A DNA stretch of 64,000 nucleotides from Ferrimonas lipolytica (lineage in GTDB: Bacteria; Pseudomonadota; Gammaproteobacteria; Enterobacterales; Shewanellaceae): the NCBI RefSeq assembly GCF_012295575.1, contig NZ_CP051180.1, positions 62,001-126,000 on the forward strand, read 5' to 3'. The notes under the pieces are model-generated. The model was not told where the DNA came from and searched no databases. It saw nothing but the letters and a program-made list of their open reading frames with translations. Shown piece after piece: positions 44,914-53,550 of the stretch. Numbering within the stretch: position 1 is the stretch's first letter; each line of letters begins with the position of its first letter. A program made the translations under genes and the position numbers.

Positions 44914-45387
44914 CTTGCCTGTCTAACAGCTAAACCTTTTCTTTAAATAGCATTGAATTGAGTGAATATCGACCAATTTGAGTATTTATAGCTTAAAGTT
45001 GCGACTGTGGCGTCACAGCAGAGAACTCGGCGCATTATTAAATTTGTTGTTAATCAAATTGTTAATCAGGAAGTGCAGTGCAAGGTGCGGTGCAAAATCC
45101 CAACTTCCTTGTTGAATGCGCGGTTTGGATACGGTGTTTCTGGTTGGTCACATTGTCTCACTTTTGCTCTTTAGGTATATAATGTGACATTACGTTATCA
45201 TTATAGGTTTGAATTGGCGTCTTTGTTCTCTAAAGAACATGTTTGGGGCGATTTTTGGATGAAGTTAGGGCACTTTATATGACATTTTGTCCCTTTCGTT
45301 TTAAAAGTTAGGCATAAAGCACAGTTGTTACCCAGAATGCTGACTACAGTGTGCGCTAATCAAGAAGTAACGTTCTAGGAGTTTAAA
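44914..45387. promoter_or_regulatory. Regulatory region upstream of the TetR gene with direct and inverted repeats
   Basis: This 474-bp gene-free region has a direct repeat TTGTTAATCA at 45047 and 45059, 12 bp apart. Two adjacent 12-bp units follow, GTGCAGTGCAAG and GTGCGGTGCAAA (45073-45096). A promoter-like TATAAT at 45178-45183 lies between GTCACATT (45148-45155) and AATGTGAC (45181-45188), an inverted pair. GACATTTTGTC is at 45281-45291. The TetR ribosome site AGGAG is just before 45388. Confidence 0.6.
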
Positions 45388-46146
45388 ATGACAACCATGG
45401 AAACCAACTCTTCAATGAGCTGGGGCTCGCCTAATCAAGCGCGGTTTCGTCAACGAGATCAGGTACTAGTTCGTTTGGCTGAAAAACTGTTGAAAGAGCA
45501 GGGGTTGGTGTCATTTCGCTTCTCAGAATTGGCCCCATTAGCAGGGTGTAGTGCCGGTACCTTGTATAAACACTTCTCTAGTAAAGAAGACCTTTTGATC
45601 GCTATTTTTGCGCATCATATTGAGCATCTTGTTGAACGTCAGCCACATTTGATGAGCTGCGATCTCAGCTTCGCTGAGCGCTGGGTAGCGATGCATCTTC
45701 TGTCGGTGCTCGCTAGCCAACGTAGCAGCTGGACTATCGGTATTAATGGTTTAGGTGGTGCTCCCAAAGTACTTGACCGAGCTACTGAATACCGAGTTCA
45801 GGAACTGAAAATGTACTTAGATCAGTTCTATCACGCGATTCTTCGTGTGGTTGAGGGCGCTCGTATTCAAGGTGAACTTTCTGCTACGGATGAACAGGTT
45901 TCTTTGGTGCACAGCATGTTGACCTATGTTGAGCGCGGAGCTTGTGGGATCCTCGGTAACGAGTTAATGAGTAATGCGGTTAAGCCGCTTGATAGCCGTC
46001 AGATTTTTGATGCGTGCGCTATCTACATCAACTCACTGAATTGGAATGCGCCATTACGAGCAGACTCTTATGAGAGAGTAATGGCTGAAGTTGAACACCA
46101 ATTGGCGGAGTGCGAGCGGGAACGTGAGCTAGTAAACGCACTGTAA
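45388..46146 (+). CDS. TetR-family transcriptional regulator
   Basis: This 252-residue protein has an N-terminal helix-turn-helix typical of TetR (about 22-70), with FRFSELAPLAGCSAGTLYKHFSSKEDLL. The ligand/dimer domain has no specific signature I recognise. The C-terminus ends in a charged coiled stretch. AGGAG is 8 bases before the ATG. The repeat-rich upstream region suggests autoregulation or complex control. The target genes are unknown. Confidence 0.88.
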   Translation: MTTMETNSSMSWGSPNQARFRQRDQVLVRLAEKLLKEQGLVSFRFSELAPLAGCSAGTLYKHFSSKEDLLIAIFAHHIEHLVERQPHLMSCDLSFAERWVAMHLLSVLASQRSSWTIGINGLGGAPKVLDRATEYRVQELKMYLDQFYHAILRVVEGARIQGELSATDEQVSLVHSMLTYVERGACGILGNELMSNAVKPLDSRQIFDACAIYINSLNWNAPLRADSYERVMAEVEHQLAECERERELVNAL

Positions 46147-46162
46147 TTGATTGGATGATATG

Positions 46163-46189
46163 AAAAAGGCTGCGATTGCAGCCTTTTTT
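46163..46189 (+). terminator. Terminator after the TetR gene
   Basis: AAAAAGGCTGC-GATT-GCAGCCTTTTTT, 16 bp after the stop codon. Confidence 0.92.
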
Positions 46190-46207
46190 GATTCTAGCCT
46201 CTGGGGC

Positions 46208-46480
46208 TAATCATTGGCTGTGTACCAATTAAGCGTTGTTGTTTCTAATACAGTTAAAGCACCAGCTAGGCGAGCGCCGATACAAGGGGTTAAGCACTAC
46301 CGCCGTTGACCTTCTGCCGTAAGGCAAGGGGGATTCCAAAGGGGGCGAAGCTTCCCCCCCTAATGCATACAAGAATGTGCCGTCGCCACCGCAACATCCT
46401 CCCCGCAAAAGCACCGAAATCGGTGAAGCCGAAGGCTTAAGATAAACTTCAACAGCTAACTACGACACAGCCTAATCATT
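46208..46480. mobile_element. MITE-like non-autonomous element, 257 bp, with 8-bp target duplication
   Basis: The direct repeat TAATCATT occurs at 46208-46215 and 46473-46480. Immediately inside are inverted repeats GGCTGTGT (46216-46223) and ACACAGCC (46465-46472). The similarity extends over 29 bp of each end, with about 20 matching positions and no gaps. The interior has no convincing gene; it includes G/C-runs forming a GGGGG...CCCCC hairpin near 46340. Terminal repeats starting GGCTGTGT with 8-bp duplications suggest mobilisation by an IS1595- or ISL3-type transposase, none of which is in the window. Confidence 0.75.
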
Positions 46481-46529
46481 TGCGATGACAGTAGTGTCGG
46501 TGCAACGCTGAGCCGTTGCCCAGTTTGAG

Positions 46530-47141
46530 TTAAGCTGCGTGACGACGGTTGCTGTTATTAAGTGTGCTGATAAATTCTGGTCTGGCCGCCTGCAACTGTT
46601 TACGTTGTTCGTCGCTCATATTGGCTTCCGGAAGGCGCAAGGCTTGGCGGTTTAAGCGCTTTTTCGCATCGGGGTTTAACCGCAGTAATCCAACCGGACC
46701 TTCGATTGCATAGTGCTGAATATCTTCAGCTTGCTCTAGGATCCCCACTCTGAGTAGTTCACTTACCGCAGGATGTTTGCATGGCATCTTAATTACACTG
46801 GTCCCTTGCAAGAAAAATTCCCGCAGAATCGCCCGCTCCTGTCCATCAAGCAGTGAGATTTTTTGTTCCATCAACTGAGTTTGTTCTAGCTGACGACGCT
46901 TATAGGTTGCTTTATATAGTACCCACTGCAACCACTGGGCTCCGAGAAAGCAAGCAGACAGCACCACGGTTAGACCAATGCCGAAACCGTGCTGTTGTAC
47001 CCACTGTTGGAGGTAGAGCGATTGCAGTGTTGGAATTGGCAAGGTCAGTAACGCCAAACTAGCGGTGAGCAACCACATCGCCAACCGACTACTTATGCTG
47101 CCCCAATCAATACGGCTGAGGTATTCCCAAAAGTTATTCAT
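46530..47141 (-). CDS. SieB-like (superinfection exclusion B family) membrane protein
   Basis: This protein of about 203 residues has two N-terminal membrane helices (about 20-42 and 50-76 of the product), then a basic linker and a cytoplasmic domain with FFLQGTSVIKMPCKHPAVSELLRVGIL. The layout resembles SieB-family proteins, named for a phage superinfection-exclusion protein but mostly of unknown function in chromosomes. ATG 47141 (MNNFWEYL) was chosen; a GTG four codons upstream is possible. It stands alone between the MITE-like element and the fapA-like gene. Confidence 0.65.
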   Translation of the reverse strand: MNNFWEYLSRIDWGSISSRLAMWLLTASLALLTLPIPTLQSLYLQQWVQQHGFGIGLTVVLSACFLGAQWLQWVLYKATYKRRQLEQTQLMEQKISLLDGQERAILREFFLQGTSVIKMPCKHPAVSELLRVGILEQAEDIQHYAIEGPVGLLRLNPDAKKRLNRQALRLPEANMSDEQRKQLQAARPEFISTLNNSNRRHAA

Positions 47142-47254
47142 TTTATTCGTCACAATATTGGCACTGTCAAAAAATAAGCAATCTCAATGCCAATATTTGG
47201 AGTTTATGGGGGCAGGCAATGAGAGCAACAGTTTTGCCAGCTTGGTACAATAGG

Positions 47255-48904
47255 TTAGCGCCATTTCGGTACTGCGAATGATTCAATGATCAAGGTACCT
47301 TGGTCAACAGCCACCTTGCTTGGCCCAGCTTCTTCGATTGAGGTAAAGCGCTCTTTGCCTATCTCAAAGGCAACCCGTGGGTGCAGTTTTTTCAGTACCT
47401 GTACATTTACGTGCTGGTAGAAATCCGCCAACGTGGTTTCCAGCTGTTCCAGTTGTTGTTGGTTTTCGTTGAGTTGAGATTGGTGATCGGCGACCAGCGA
47501 ATCGATGGCAGTAATTTCCGCTTGCCCAGTACCCTCGGTGAGTAGCTTTTTCTTGTGCAGCTGCAGGGTAATGATCTCTTTGGATATCTCTGAAGGGACG
47601 TGGTGTAGTTGTTCTATCTGGCGTTTAAGATCGTGGTAGTCACGACCAATGGTCACCCGAGTTTCGGCGCCAGCTTTGGCACCAAGTTCAACGCAGTAGA
47701 GTTGTCGTCTTGCGGTGGCTTTGCCGCCAATCAAACCGCCTTGACCTCGCTGTGGGTCGCCGATAAAGATATTCTGCTCCGACTGCAATAGGCAATGCTG
47801 ACAGTGAAGTTCAACACTTATGTCACCAATTGCATTGATGTCGGTGTATTGAGCGTACTGTGCCTGAATATTACCGCCGGCCTGTAGCTGCGCTGCTAGC
47901 GTACCGTCCTCGCGTTGACGACCAATGACACCTTGATTTACTAAGATGTCACCACCAGCTTTAATGATGGCTCCCTCTACCGAGCCGCCAATGTGTATGC
48001 TACCAGTGGCTTCGACCAGCATGCCTTCCTCGACATTACCTTTGATTTCTATCGCACCGATGAAATTAAGGTTGCCGGTGCGTACGGTTACTTCGTTGAC
48101 GGAAAGCAGCTCTTCTACTGCGATACCGTTATTAATTTCCATCGGTAGGCCAGTGCGAGCGGCAATAATCAGGTGCGGGTCATTAGGGCTGATTTCGGCG
48201 CCGTCACCGGCGATAAAGGCCGCGACTTGACCACGTTCGGCCGGTAACACGGTACCGTAAAGATCGTAACCATTCTTGCCTGGTTGCGGCGGGTGACGAC
48301 GCATCAGTAAGTCACCACGACCAACCATCTTCGGGCTGCCTAGATTACGCATATCAACCCGTTGCTCATCCTTTTTTTGTGGCGTGAGCTTGCGCTCACT
48401 AGGAAGTGCAACCAAACGTTCTAGGTAACCATCTTTGCCTTTTGAAGGTGGCTTGCCTTGGGCAATGGTTGCTTGATGTTTGCTACCTGGTTGGGCGCTG
48501 CTATTACACTCTAACAAGCCTTTGATGGCTCTGCGGCTGAGGCCGTGTTGTACCTTTTGCGCCTTAATTAACGGAAGCAATTGCTCCAATGTGGCGGGCT
48601 TGCCACCGCGGGGGAGGGTGATAGTGGCGACGAGGGCCATCAGATCTGGTTCAACTTGAAGCTGCCAGCTGCCATCGACTTGGGTTGCTACCCGCAGAGG
48701 GATCGGTGCATCGCAGTTTTCAAGCTTGAGTTCAGTTAAGGTTTTTTCCCATAGGTCATGGTGTGGTTCGAACTCTCGGAAGCGACTTTTTTTGAGTAGC
48801 TTTTCAATATCATCGACGTTGAGTTGTTGGTGCAATTGGGGATCGAGACTGATGCTGACCTGACGGGATGCCGGTTCCCATAGTAACGCTTGTGTATTCA
48901 ACAT
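47255..48904 (-). CDS. FapA/DUF342 family protein
   Basis: This 549-residue cytoplasmic protein has an N-terminal region rich in short charged motifs and a central stack of repeats. These beta-helix-like repeats (GNVEEGMLVEATGSIHIGG, then AGGDILVNQG and AGGNIQAQ) make up the DUF342/FapA core. A coiled-coil follows near 420-480. Related proteins affect flagellar assembly or cell-surface functions in Vibrio and Bacillus relatives, but the molecular role is not settled. It is not near any flagellar gene here. Confidence 0.85.
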   Translation of the reverse strand: MLNTQALLWEPASRQVSISLDPQLHQQLNVDDIEKLLKKSRFREFEPHHDLWEKTLTELKLENCDAPIPLRVATQVDGSWQLQVEPDLMALVATITLPRGGKPATLEQLLPLIKAQKVQHGLSRRAIKGLLECNSSAQPGSKHQATIAQGKPPSKGKDGYLERLVALPSERKLTPQKKDEQRVDMRNLGSPKMVGRGDLLMRRHPPQPGKNGYDLYGTVLPAERGQVAAFIAGDGAEISPNDPHLIIAARTGLPMEINNGIAVEELLSVNEVTVRTGNLNFIGAIEIKGNVEEGMLVEATGSIHIGGSVEGAIIKAGGDILVNQGVIGRQREDGTLAAQLQAGGNIQAQYAQYTDINAIGDISVELHCQHCLLQSEQNIFIGDPQRGQGGLIGGKATARRQLYCVELGAKAGAETRVTIGRDYHDLKRQIEQLHHVPSEISKEIITLQLHKKKLLTEGTGQAEITAIDSLVADHQSQLNENQQQLEQLETTLADFYQHVNVQVLKKLHPRVAFEIGKERFTSIEEAGPSKVAVDQGTLIIESFAVPKWR

Positions 48905-48987
48905 CCGGTTAGAACTTCCATTACCACTTTGAGTAATGATGTTTCATTCTAGTAGGGAAGTTCAAGCGAATTAATCACAGAAACAGA

Positions 48988-49019
48988 AAACCCCTTGGCT
49001 CATAAGAACCAAGGGGTTT
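48988..49019 (-). terminator. Terminator of the tRNA-Leu array
   Basis: AAACCCCTTGG and CCAAGGGGTTT form an 11-bp stem with a 10-base loop; on the minus strand TTTTCTGTTT follows, just past the last tRNA. Confidence 0.88.
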
Positions 49020-49024
49020 AAATC

Positions 49025-49111
49025 TGGTGCAGATGGGGAGACTTGAACTCCCACGTCCTTTCGAACACTAGCACCTGAAGCTAGCGCGTCTACCAATTCC
49101 GCCACATCTGC
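49025..49111 (-). tRNA. tRNA-Leu(CAG)
   Basis: 87 nt including encoded CCA. Anticodon loop TT-CAG-GT on a GCTAGC stem, long variable arm, T-arm GTTCAAGT. Identical to the copies at 49227 and 49346. Last gene of the array. Confidence 0.96.
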
Positions 49112-49116
49112 AAATG

Positions 49117-49203
49117 TGGTGCTCAGAGAGAGACTTGAACTCTCACGTCCTAACGGACACTAGCACCTGAAGCTAGCGCGTCTACCAATTCCGCCACCTG
49201 AGC
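49117..49203 (-). tRNA. tRNA-Leu(CAG), variant body
   Basis: Same anticodon and D-arm as its neighbours, but the acceptor stem (GCTCAGG with CTGAGC), variable arm (GTCCGTTAGGAC) and T-stem differ with compensating bases, so pairing is kept. Confidence 0.96.
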
Positions 49204-49226
49204 ATATTGACCTGATTGAGTGTTGT

Positions 49227-49313
49227 TGGTGCAGATGGGGAGACTTGAACTCCCACGTCCTTTCGAACACTAGCACCTGAAGCTAGCGCGTCTACCAATT
49301 CCGCCACATCTGC
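49227..49313 (-). tRNA. tRNA-Leu(CAG)
   Basis: 87 nt with encoded CCA, identical to the genes at 49025 and 49346. Confidence 0.96.
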
Positions 49314-49345
49314 GGCACTAACAACAATACAACCTTACGATGATT

Positions 49346-49432
49346 TGGTGCAGATGGGGAGACTTGAACTCCCACGTCCTTTCGAACACTAGCACCTGAA
49401 GCTAGCGCGTCTACCAATTCCGCCACATCTGC
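49346..49432 (-). tRNA. tRNA-Leu(CAG), first gene of the array
   Basis: 87 nt with encoded CCA, 24 bp downstream of the shared promoter. Confidence 0.96.
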
Positions 49433-49456
49433 GAATCATCGTTGGTACGGGGGCGC

Positions 49457-49484
49457 ATTATAGAGAGATTGCCGATTCGGTCAA
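49457..49484 (-). promoter_or_regulatory. Strong stringent-type promoter of the tRNA-Leu array
   Basis: On the minus strand: TTGACC, 16-bp spacer, perfect TATAAT, followed at once by GCGCCCCC. Such a GC-rich discriminator is typical of rRNA/tRNA promoters repressed by ppGpp. The array is transcribed from here through four tRNAs to the terminator at 48988. Confidence 0.88.
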
Positions 49485-49498
49485 CCACGAAAGCTGTT

Positions 49499-50530
49499 TT
49501 ATCTCGCATCTGCATAGATTTTGAACTTGCTGTCCTGATCTACGATATTTACGCGACCAAAAACGTGATTTAGATCGTCCCCATAGGGCAAGTGGTGGTT
49601 GGCGACGATGATCAACTGGCCACCGGGATTCAACATCGCTGCCGCATCGCGGATAAACTTCTTAGCCACATTGAACGATTGATCCAGACCACTGTGAAAT
49701 GGTGGGTTAGAGACGATAAGGTCAAACTTGCCTTCCACTTGGTCCAAGCCGTTTGATGGGTATACGTCACCCATAAGCTGATGATCTTGCAATGACACTT
49801 TAGCTGCTTCAATTGCCATAGCATTGATGTCGACCATATGTAGATCGATCTTTGGATTACGTTTGGCCAAAAAGGTACCGATGATGCCGTCCCCACAACC
49901 AAAATCGAGTACTCGACCCTGCGGTAACAGTGGTAAATTCTTTAACAGTAAGGCGGTGCCTTGGTCCAAACTACCGTGACCAAACACCCCTGGTAGTGAG
50001 GCCAGTGACAGGTCACCATCAGGAGTTGCGACATTATGGTGCCGCCACCAGCGCTCTGGTTGCCACGGTTGCTGTTCAAAGTTAACCCCACGCAGTAATT
50101 GGCAGTGGGCACCGGAAGCCAGCTTCAGTGCAAATTGGCTCCAAGGTTTGACTACCTTAGCGGCGGTACGGATCCCACCTTTATTCTCTCCAACCCAAAA
50201 CAGATTCTCACCGGCGCTGACGACACTGCTGGCCAATGCGGTTAGTAAGGCGAGTTGCTCCTTGGCTTTTGGCAAGCGGATCAGAGCGGCATCGAAGTTG
50301 TTACGAGGTAACTGATTGGGATGACAGCCAAAAAGCACGGTGGCGCCAACGTTGTTGTTTAGCAGCAGTTGGTAGTGGGTGAGATCTTGAGCCAAAACCG
50401 TCACTGAGGCACAGCGTTCGACCAGCAGGGGCAACAAGTTGTCGCCATCTGCATTGAGTATTAGCAGGTGCTTGCCGTCAAATTCTTCAAGGTTCTTTTC
50501 AACTAAACGGCTGGGATTGGAGAGCTTCAT
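49499..50530 (-). CDS. rsmC: 16S rRNA (guanine-1207-N2) methyltransferase
   Basis: This 343-residue protein consists of two Rossmann-like methyltransferase domains. The C-terminal catalytic one has the SAM motif VLDFGCGDGIIG near 205 and the NPPFH catalytic motif near 270. The N-terminal domain is degenerate, as usual in RsmC. It methylates 16S rRNA in the assembled 30S subunit. The stop lies only 14 bp upstream of the tRNA promoter -35 box, so read-through into the tRNAs is possible. Confidence 0.94.
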   Translation of the reverse strand: MKLSNPSRLVEKNLEEFDGKHLLILNADGDNLLPLLVERCASVTVLAQDLTHYQLLLNNNVGATVLFGCHPNQLPRNNFDAALIRLPKAKEQLALLTALASSVVSAGENLFWVGENKGGIRTAAKVVKPWSQFALKLASGAHCQLLRGVNFEQQPWQPERWWRHHNVATPDGDLSLASLPGVFGHGSLDQGTALLLKNLPLLPQGRVLDFGCGDGIIGTFLAKRNPKIDLHMVDINAMAIEAAKVSLQDHQLMGDVYPSNGLDQVEGKFDLIVSNPPFHSGLDQSFNVAKKFIRDAAAMLNPGGQLIIVANHHLPYGDDLNHVFGRVNIVDQDSKFKIYADAR

Positions 50531-50786
50531 AATATCGTTGTAACGGCTGGTTTGGTGGCAATTATACGCTCAATTAGGGTTCCTAGCCTACACTCTGTTT
50601 TTACGAATATTTATCACTGGGATATGACGCAATAATGGGATGGACAAGGATGGTGTGCGTTGGGAGCAATTCCTTGTACAGCAATATGTTAATCGACGTA
50701 ATGGCATTGCCCAATAGGCAGCCGCAGCAATATCTATTTAAGCGTTGCGGTTGTAGCTGCTGGTACGTTGTTGTGAGTCACTCGCA

Positions 50787-53255
50787 ATGACGAACGCCCC
50801 TAAGCAATTCATAATTAGCCTGCGCTGGAAGTTCATTCTGTCGTTTGTCGCGATGTTGATGCTAATAGGCGTAGTAATAGGCGTAATGGCGATGAACCGC
50901 TTTAACCAACAGCTTGAAGAGGTGATTAGCCAAAAACACGATAGCCTCTACCGCGATTATCAGCACCGACTTCGAGCGGAGCACAACCGTCTGATCGAGC
51001 TGAATCGAGAGATCCTTTTCCGTCTGAGTGACAAAAAGGGCCTATTGCAGCTGCAACATTTGCGCTCCGAGCTCGATGAAAACTGGAGCGATTTTGAGTT
51101 ATTTGGCGGCTTATATGGATTACAGCTGCTCGACGCTGAGTTACAACCGCTGTTAATCGCAGGCATTAATCTGAACTTCCAACCGGTTTGGACCAGCGCT
51201 CAGCGAGCTATCGGCACCCCAAGCAGTTATATCCATTGTGAACAGGCTTGTTACGTCGGTTTATTGGTGCCGATTGTGATTGACGGCAAACCCAGTTTCA
51301 TTTTGTACACCACTAGTTTTGAAGCCGTGATAGCCCCCTTGGTGGAGTTTCATCAGGTCCAGTTGGCTGTGCTTGGTGGTGCTAGTGAGCCAAGGAAAGG
51401 GGCGTGGGGCCGTAATGTGCTTAGCTTGTCAAATCGCTCAAGTAATATTCATGTGTTAGCAGAAGTGAGCCAACGTTTGCCGTTGCAAAAAATTCTGTTA
51501 GAACCGCAGCGATTGCGCTTTCACAACAAAAGTTGGTCTTTTACTGGCTGGGAATTAACGAATGAGGGTGAACAACTACTGTTGTTTAAAGATATCGGCA
51601 GCTTGGCCGAGGGCGAACGCTCATTTATTCGCGATCTAGTCTCTATTCTGCTGATAGCTGGGGTTCTGGCGAGTGTGCTGGGATTGGCGTTGTTTTGGTT
51701 GCCTTTGGCTCGTATTCGTCGCTTAAGCAAGGTATTACCGCTGTTGGGGCAGAGTCGCTTTGATGATCTTCGCCGTCGCTTAGGTCGCTCTGATCAGCGT
51801 TGGGGCGATGAGCTGATTTCTTTGGAGAATGCGACGCTTGACGTGGCTGGGCAATTGGAGCGTTTAGAGGGCGATTTAGAGCGCTATACCGAAGAGTTGC
51901 AACGAATGGCGATGATCGACTCGTTAACCGGGTTGCCCAATCGGGCCATGTTTCAGCACGAACTCTCTAAGGCGCTCAGTAGTATTGGTCGAACCGACGA
52001 TCAGATCTCACTGCTGTTTTTGGATCTGGACGACTTTAAGCGAGTAAACGATACCCTCGGTCACGATATTGGCGATGAACTACTTAAGGCGGTAGCCAAT
52101 CGTCTACAAAAGAGCGTTCGCTCTATGGATACTGTTTGTCGCCTAGGAGGCGATGAGTTTACCGTTATTGTTCGTGGTTTGGAGTCTGAGCCCGACATCC
52201 ACCGTATTATTCATCAAATATTTGCCAGCTTGCAGCAGCCGCTGCAACTGGGCAATCAAACCCTGCTCATTAGCACCAGTATCGGTGTGGCTTTCTGTGA
52301 TAACCCGATGATGCACTCAGATGAGTTGATCAAACGGGCCGATCTGGCCATGTATCAAGCCAAGCAGGCCGGACGCAGTAACTACCGAGTGTTTAATGAA
52401 CAGATGCAACAAAGCGCTTCTCGACGGCTGCAGCTCACTAAAGATGTTGAGTTAGCGATAGATCAGCAGCAATTGAGTTTGGCGCTGCAGCCGATAATCT
52501 CGTTACAGCAAGACCGTGTGGTTGGGTTTGAGGGCTTGTGCCGCTGGCACCACCCAGTGCGAGGGTTGATCATGCCAGGCACCTTTATGAAGGAGATTGA
52601 TGACTCCGTCTCTGGTCGCAAGGTTGGTTTTTATGTAATTGAACAAGCTTGTGAATTGCTGGCTCGATTGTCGACTAAGTTAGCCAACGATGAGTTTTAC
52701 TTATCGCTTAATCTGTCGCCGTGTCAGTACCTTCAGTCTGGGTTAGTGGAACACATTAGAGCGCAGTTACAACGGCATCAACTGCGACCTAACCGGTTAG
52801 TGCTCGAGTTGACAGAGGAGGTATTGATTAAAAGTTTGGATGTGGCGATGCAAGTGATGCATCAACTTAAAGATATGGGGATCCAGATCGCCATTGACGA
52901 TTTTGGGACCGGCTATTCCAGCTTGACCTACCTGAAACAATTGCCCTTTGATCTGCTTAAGGTCGACCAAGGCTTTGTCTCCGATTTAGACAACTCCGAT
53001 GTTGACCGCAATATTGTTACCAATGTTATCGATCTCGCTCATACCCTTAATCGCTCGGTAGTGGCGGAAGGAGTCGAGAACCATGATCAACGTCAGTTTT
53101 TAAAGCGAATAAATTGTGACTATGCCCAAGGCTATCTGTTTGCAGCGCCGATGGATGAACATCAATTAGTAAGCTCAATGGTTAAGCTTGGCCCAGAGCT
53201 TAATTGGAGCGATTCAGAGAGTTTATCGGGAAGACGTTCACCTAGTGAGAAATAG
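50787..53255 (+). CDS. Membrane GGDEF-EAL protein (c-di-GMP synthesis/hydrolysis)
   Basis: This 822-residue protein has two membrane helices (about 16-35 and 282-305) flanking a 245-residue periplasmic sensor, a linker with coiled-coil, then GGDEF and EAL domains. The GGDEF motif is intact at 454-458 with an RSMD inhibitory site five residues before it. The EAL signature reads EGL at 582-584; the catalytic Glu and later DDFGTGYSS and VAEGVEN are kept, so hydrolysis is plausible. It may do both reactions. The periplasmic sensor has a Cys pair (CEQAC) and no family I recognise. Its 3' end overlaps the convergent small gene by 14 bp. Confidence 0.92.
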   Translation: MTNAPKQFIISLRWKFILSFVAMLMLIGVVIGVMAMNRFNQQLEEVISQKHDSLYRDYQHRLRAEHNRLIELNREILFRLSDKKGLLQLQHLRSELDENWSDFELFGGLYGLQLLDAELQPLLIAGINLNFQPVWTSAQRAIGTPSSYIHCEQACYVGLLVPIVIDGKPSFILYTTSFEAVIAPLVEFHQVQLAVLGGASEPRKGAWGRNVLSLSNRSSNIHVLAEVSQRLPLQKILLEPQRLRFHNKSWSFTGWELTNEGEQLLLFKDIGSLAEGERSFIRDLVSILLIAGVLASVLGLALFWLPLARIRRLSKVLPLLGQSRFDDLRRRLGRSDQRWGDELISLENATLDVAGQLERLEGDLERYTEELQRMAMIDSLTGLPNRAMFQHELSKALSSIGRTDDQISLLFLDLDDFKRVNDTLGHDIGDELLKAVANRLQKSVRSMDTVCRLGGDEFTVIVRGLESEPDIHRIIHQIFASLQQPLQLGNQTLLISTSIGVAFCDNPMMHSDELIKRADLAMYQAKQAGRSNYRVFNEQMQQSASRRLQLTKDVELAIDQQQLSLALQPIISLQQDRVVGFEGLCRWHHPVRGLIMPGTFMKEIDDSVSGRKVGFYVIEQACELLARLSTKLANDEFYLSLNLSPCQYLQSGLVEHIRAQLQRHQLRPNRLVLELTEEVLIKSLDVAMQVMHQLKDMGIQIAIDDFGTGYSSLTYLKQLPFDLLKVDQGFVSDLDNSDVDRNIVTNVIDLAHTLNRSVVAEGVENHDQRQFLKRINCDYAQGYLFAAPMDEHQLVSSMVKLGPELNWSDSESLSGRRSPSEK

Positions 53256-53550
53256 GCAAGCCAAGCAATTTTCGCAGCGTTGTTGGCTCAAGCTGGTGGA
53301 TAGAGCCAAGTCGTTGCAGCTCTTTGCTCAATAGGTTTTGTGCAGCGAAGCTATTAACATTGCGATAGTTGTTGAGATAGTCGAAATCTGAGGTGCAGAT
53401 ACACACCATCTTCTTGAGCGGTTCTTGCGGTGTCGCGCGGTAAACCAGATTTGGGCAAGCCTCTTTACGCCAAGAGGCTTCAACACAATCTTGGGCCGCT
53501 GCAAGCGGCCCAATCAGGAGTAATCCCAATGTGATGATTGGCTTAATCAC
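53242..53550 (-). CDS. Small secreted four-cysteine protein, unknown function
   Basis: This 102-residue protein has a signal peptide (1-19, AAA-QD). The mature part has four Cys (DCVEASWRKEACPN and KMVCICTSD), enough for two disulfides or a metal site. Its ATG overlaps the gshB stop by 4 bases, so it is made with glutathione synthetase. I do not recognise the family. Confidence 0.75.
   Translation of the reverse strand: MIKPIITLGLLLIGPLAAAQDCVEASWRKEACPNLVYRATPQEPLKKMVCICTSDFDYLNNYRNVNSFAAQNLLSKELQRLGSIHQLEPTTLRKLLGLPISH

Noticed and set aside
46229-46414. 61-residue minus-strand frame in the MITE-like element
   Set aside because: Low-complexity Gly/Pro/Arg composition, no ribosome site, and it lies within the non-coding body of the element.
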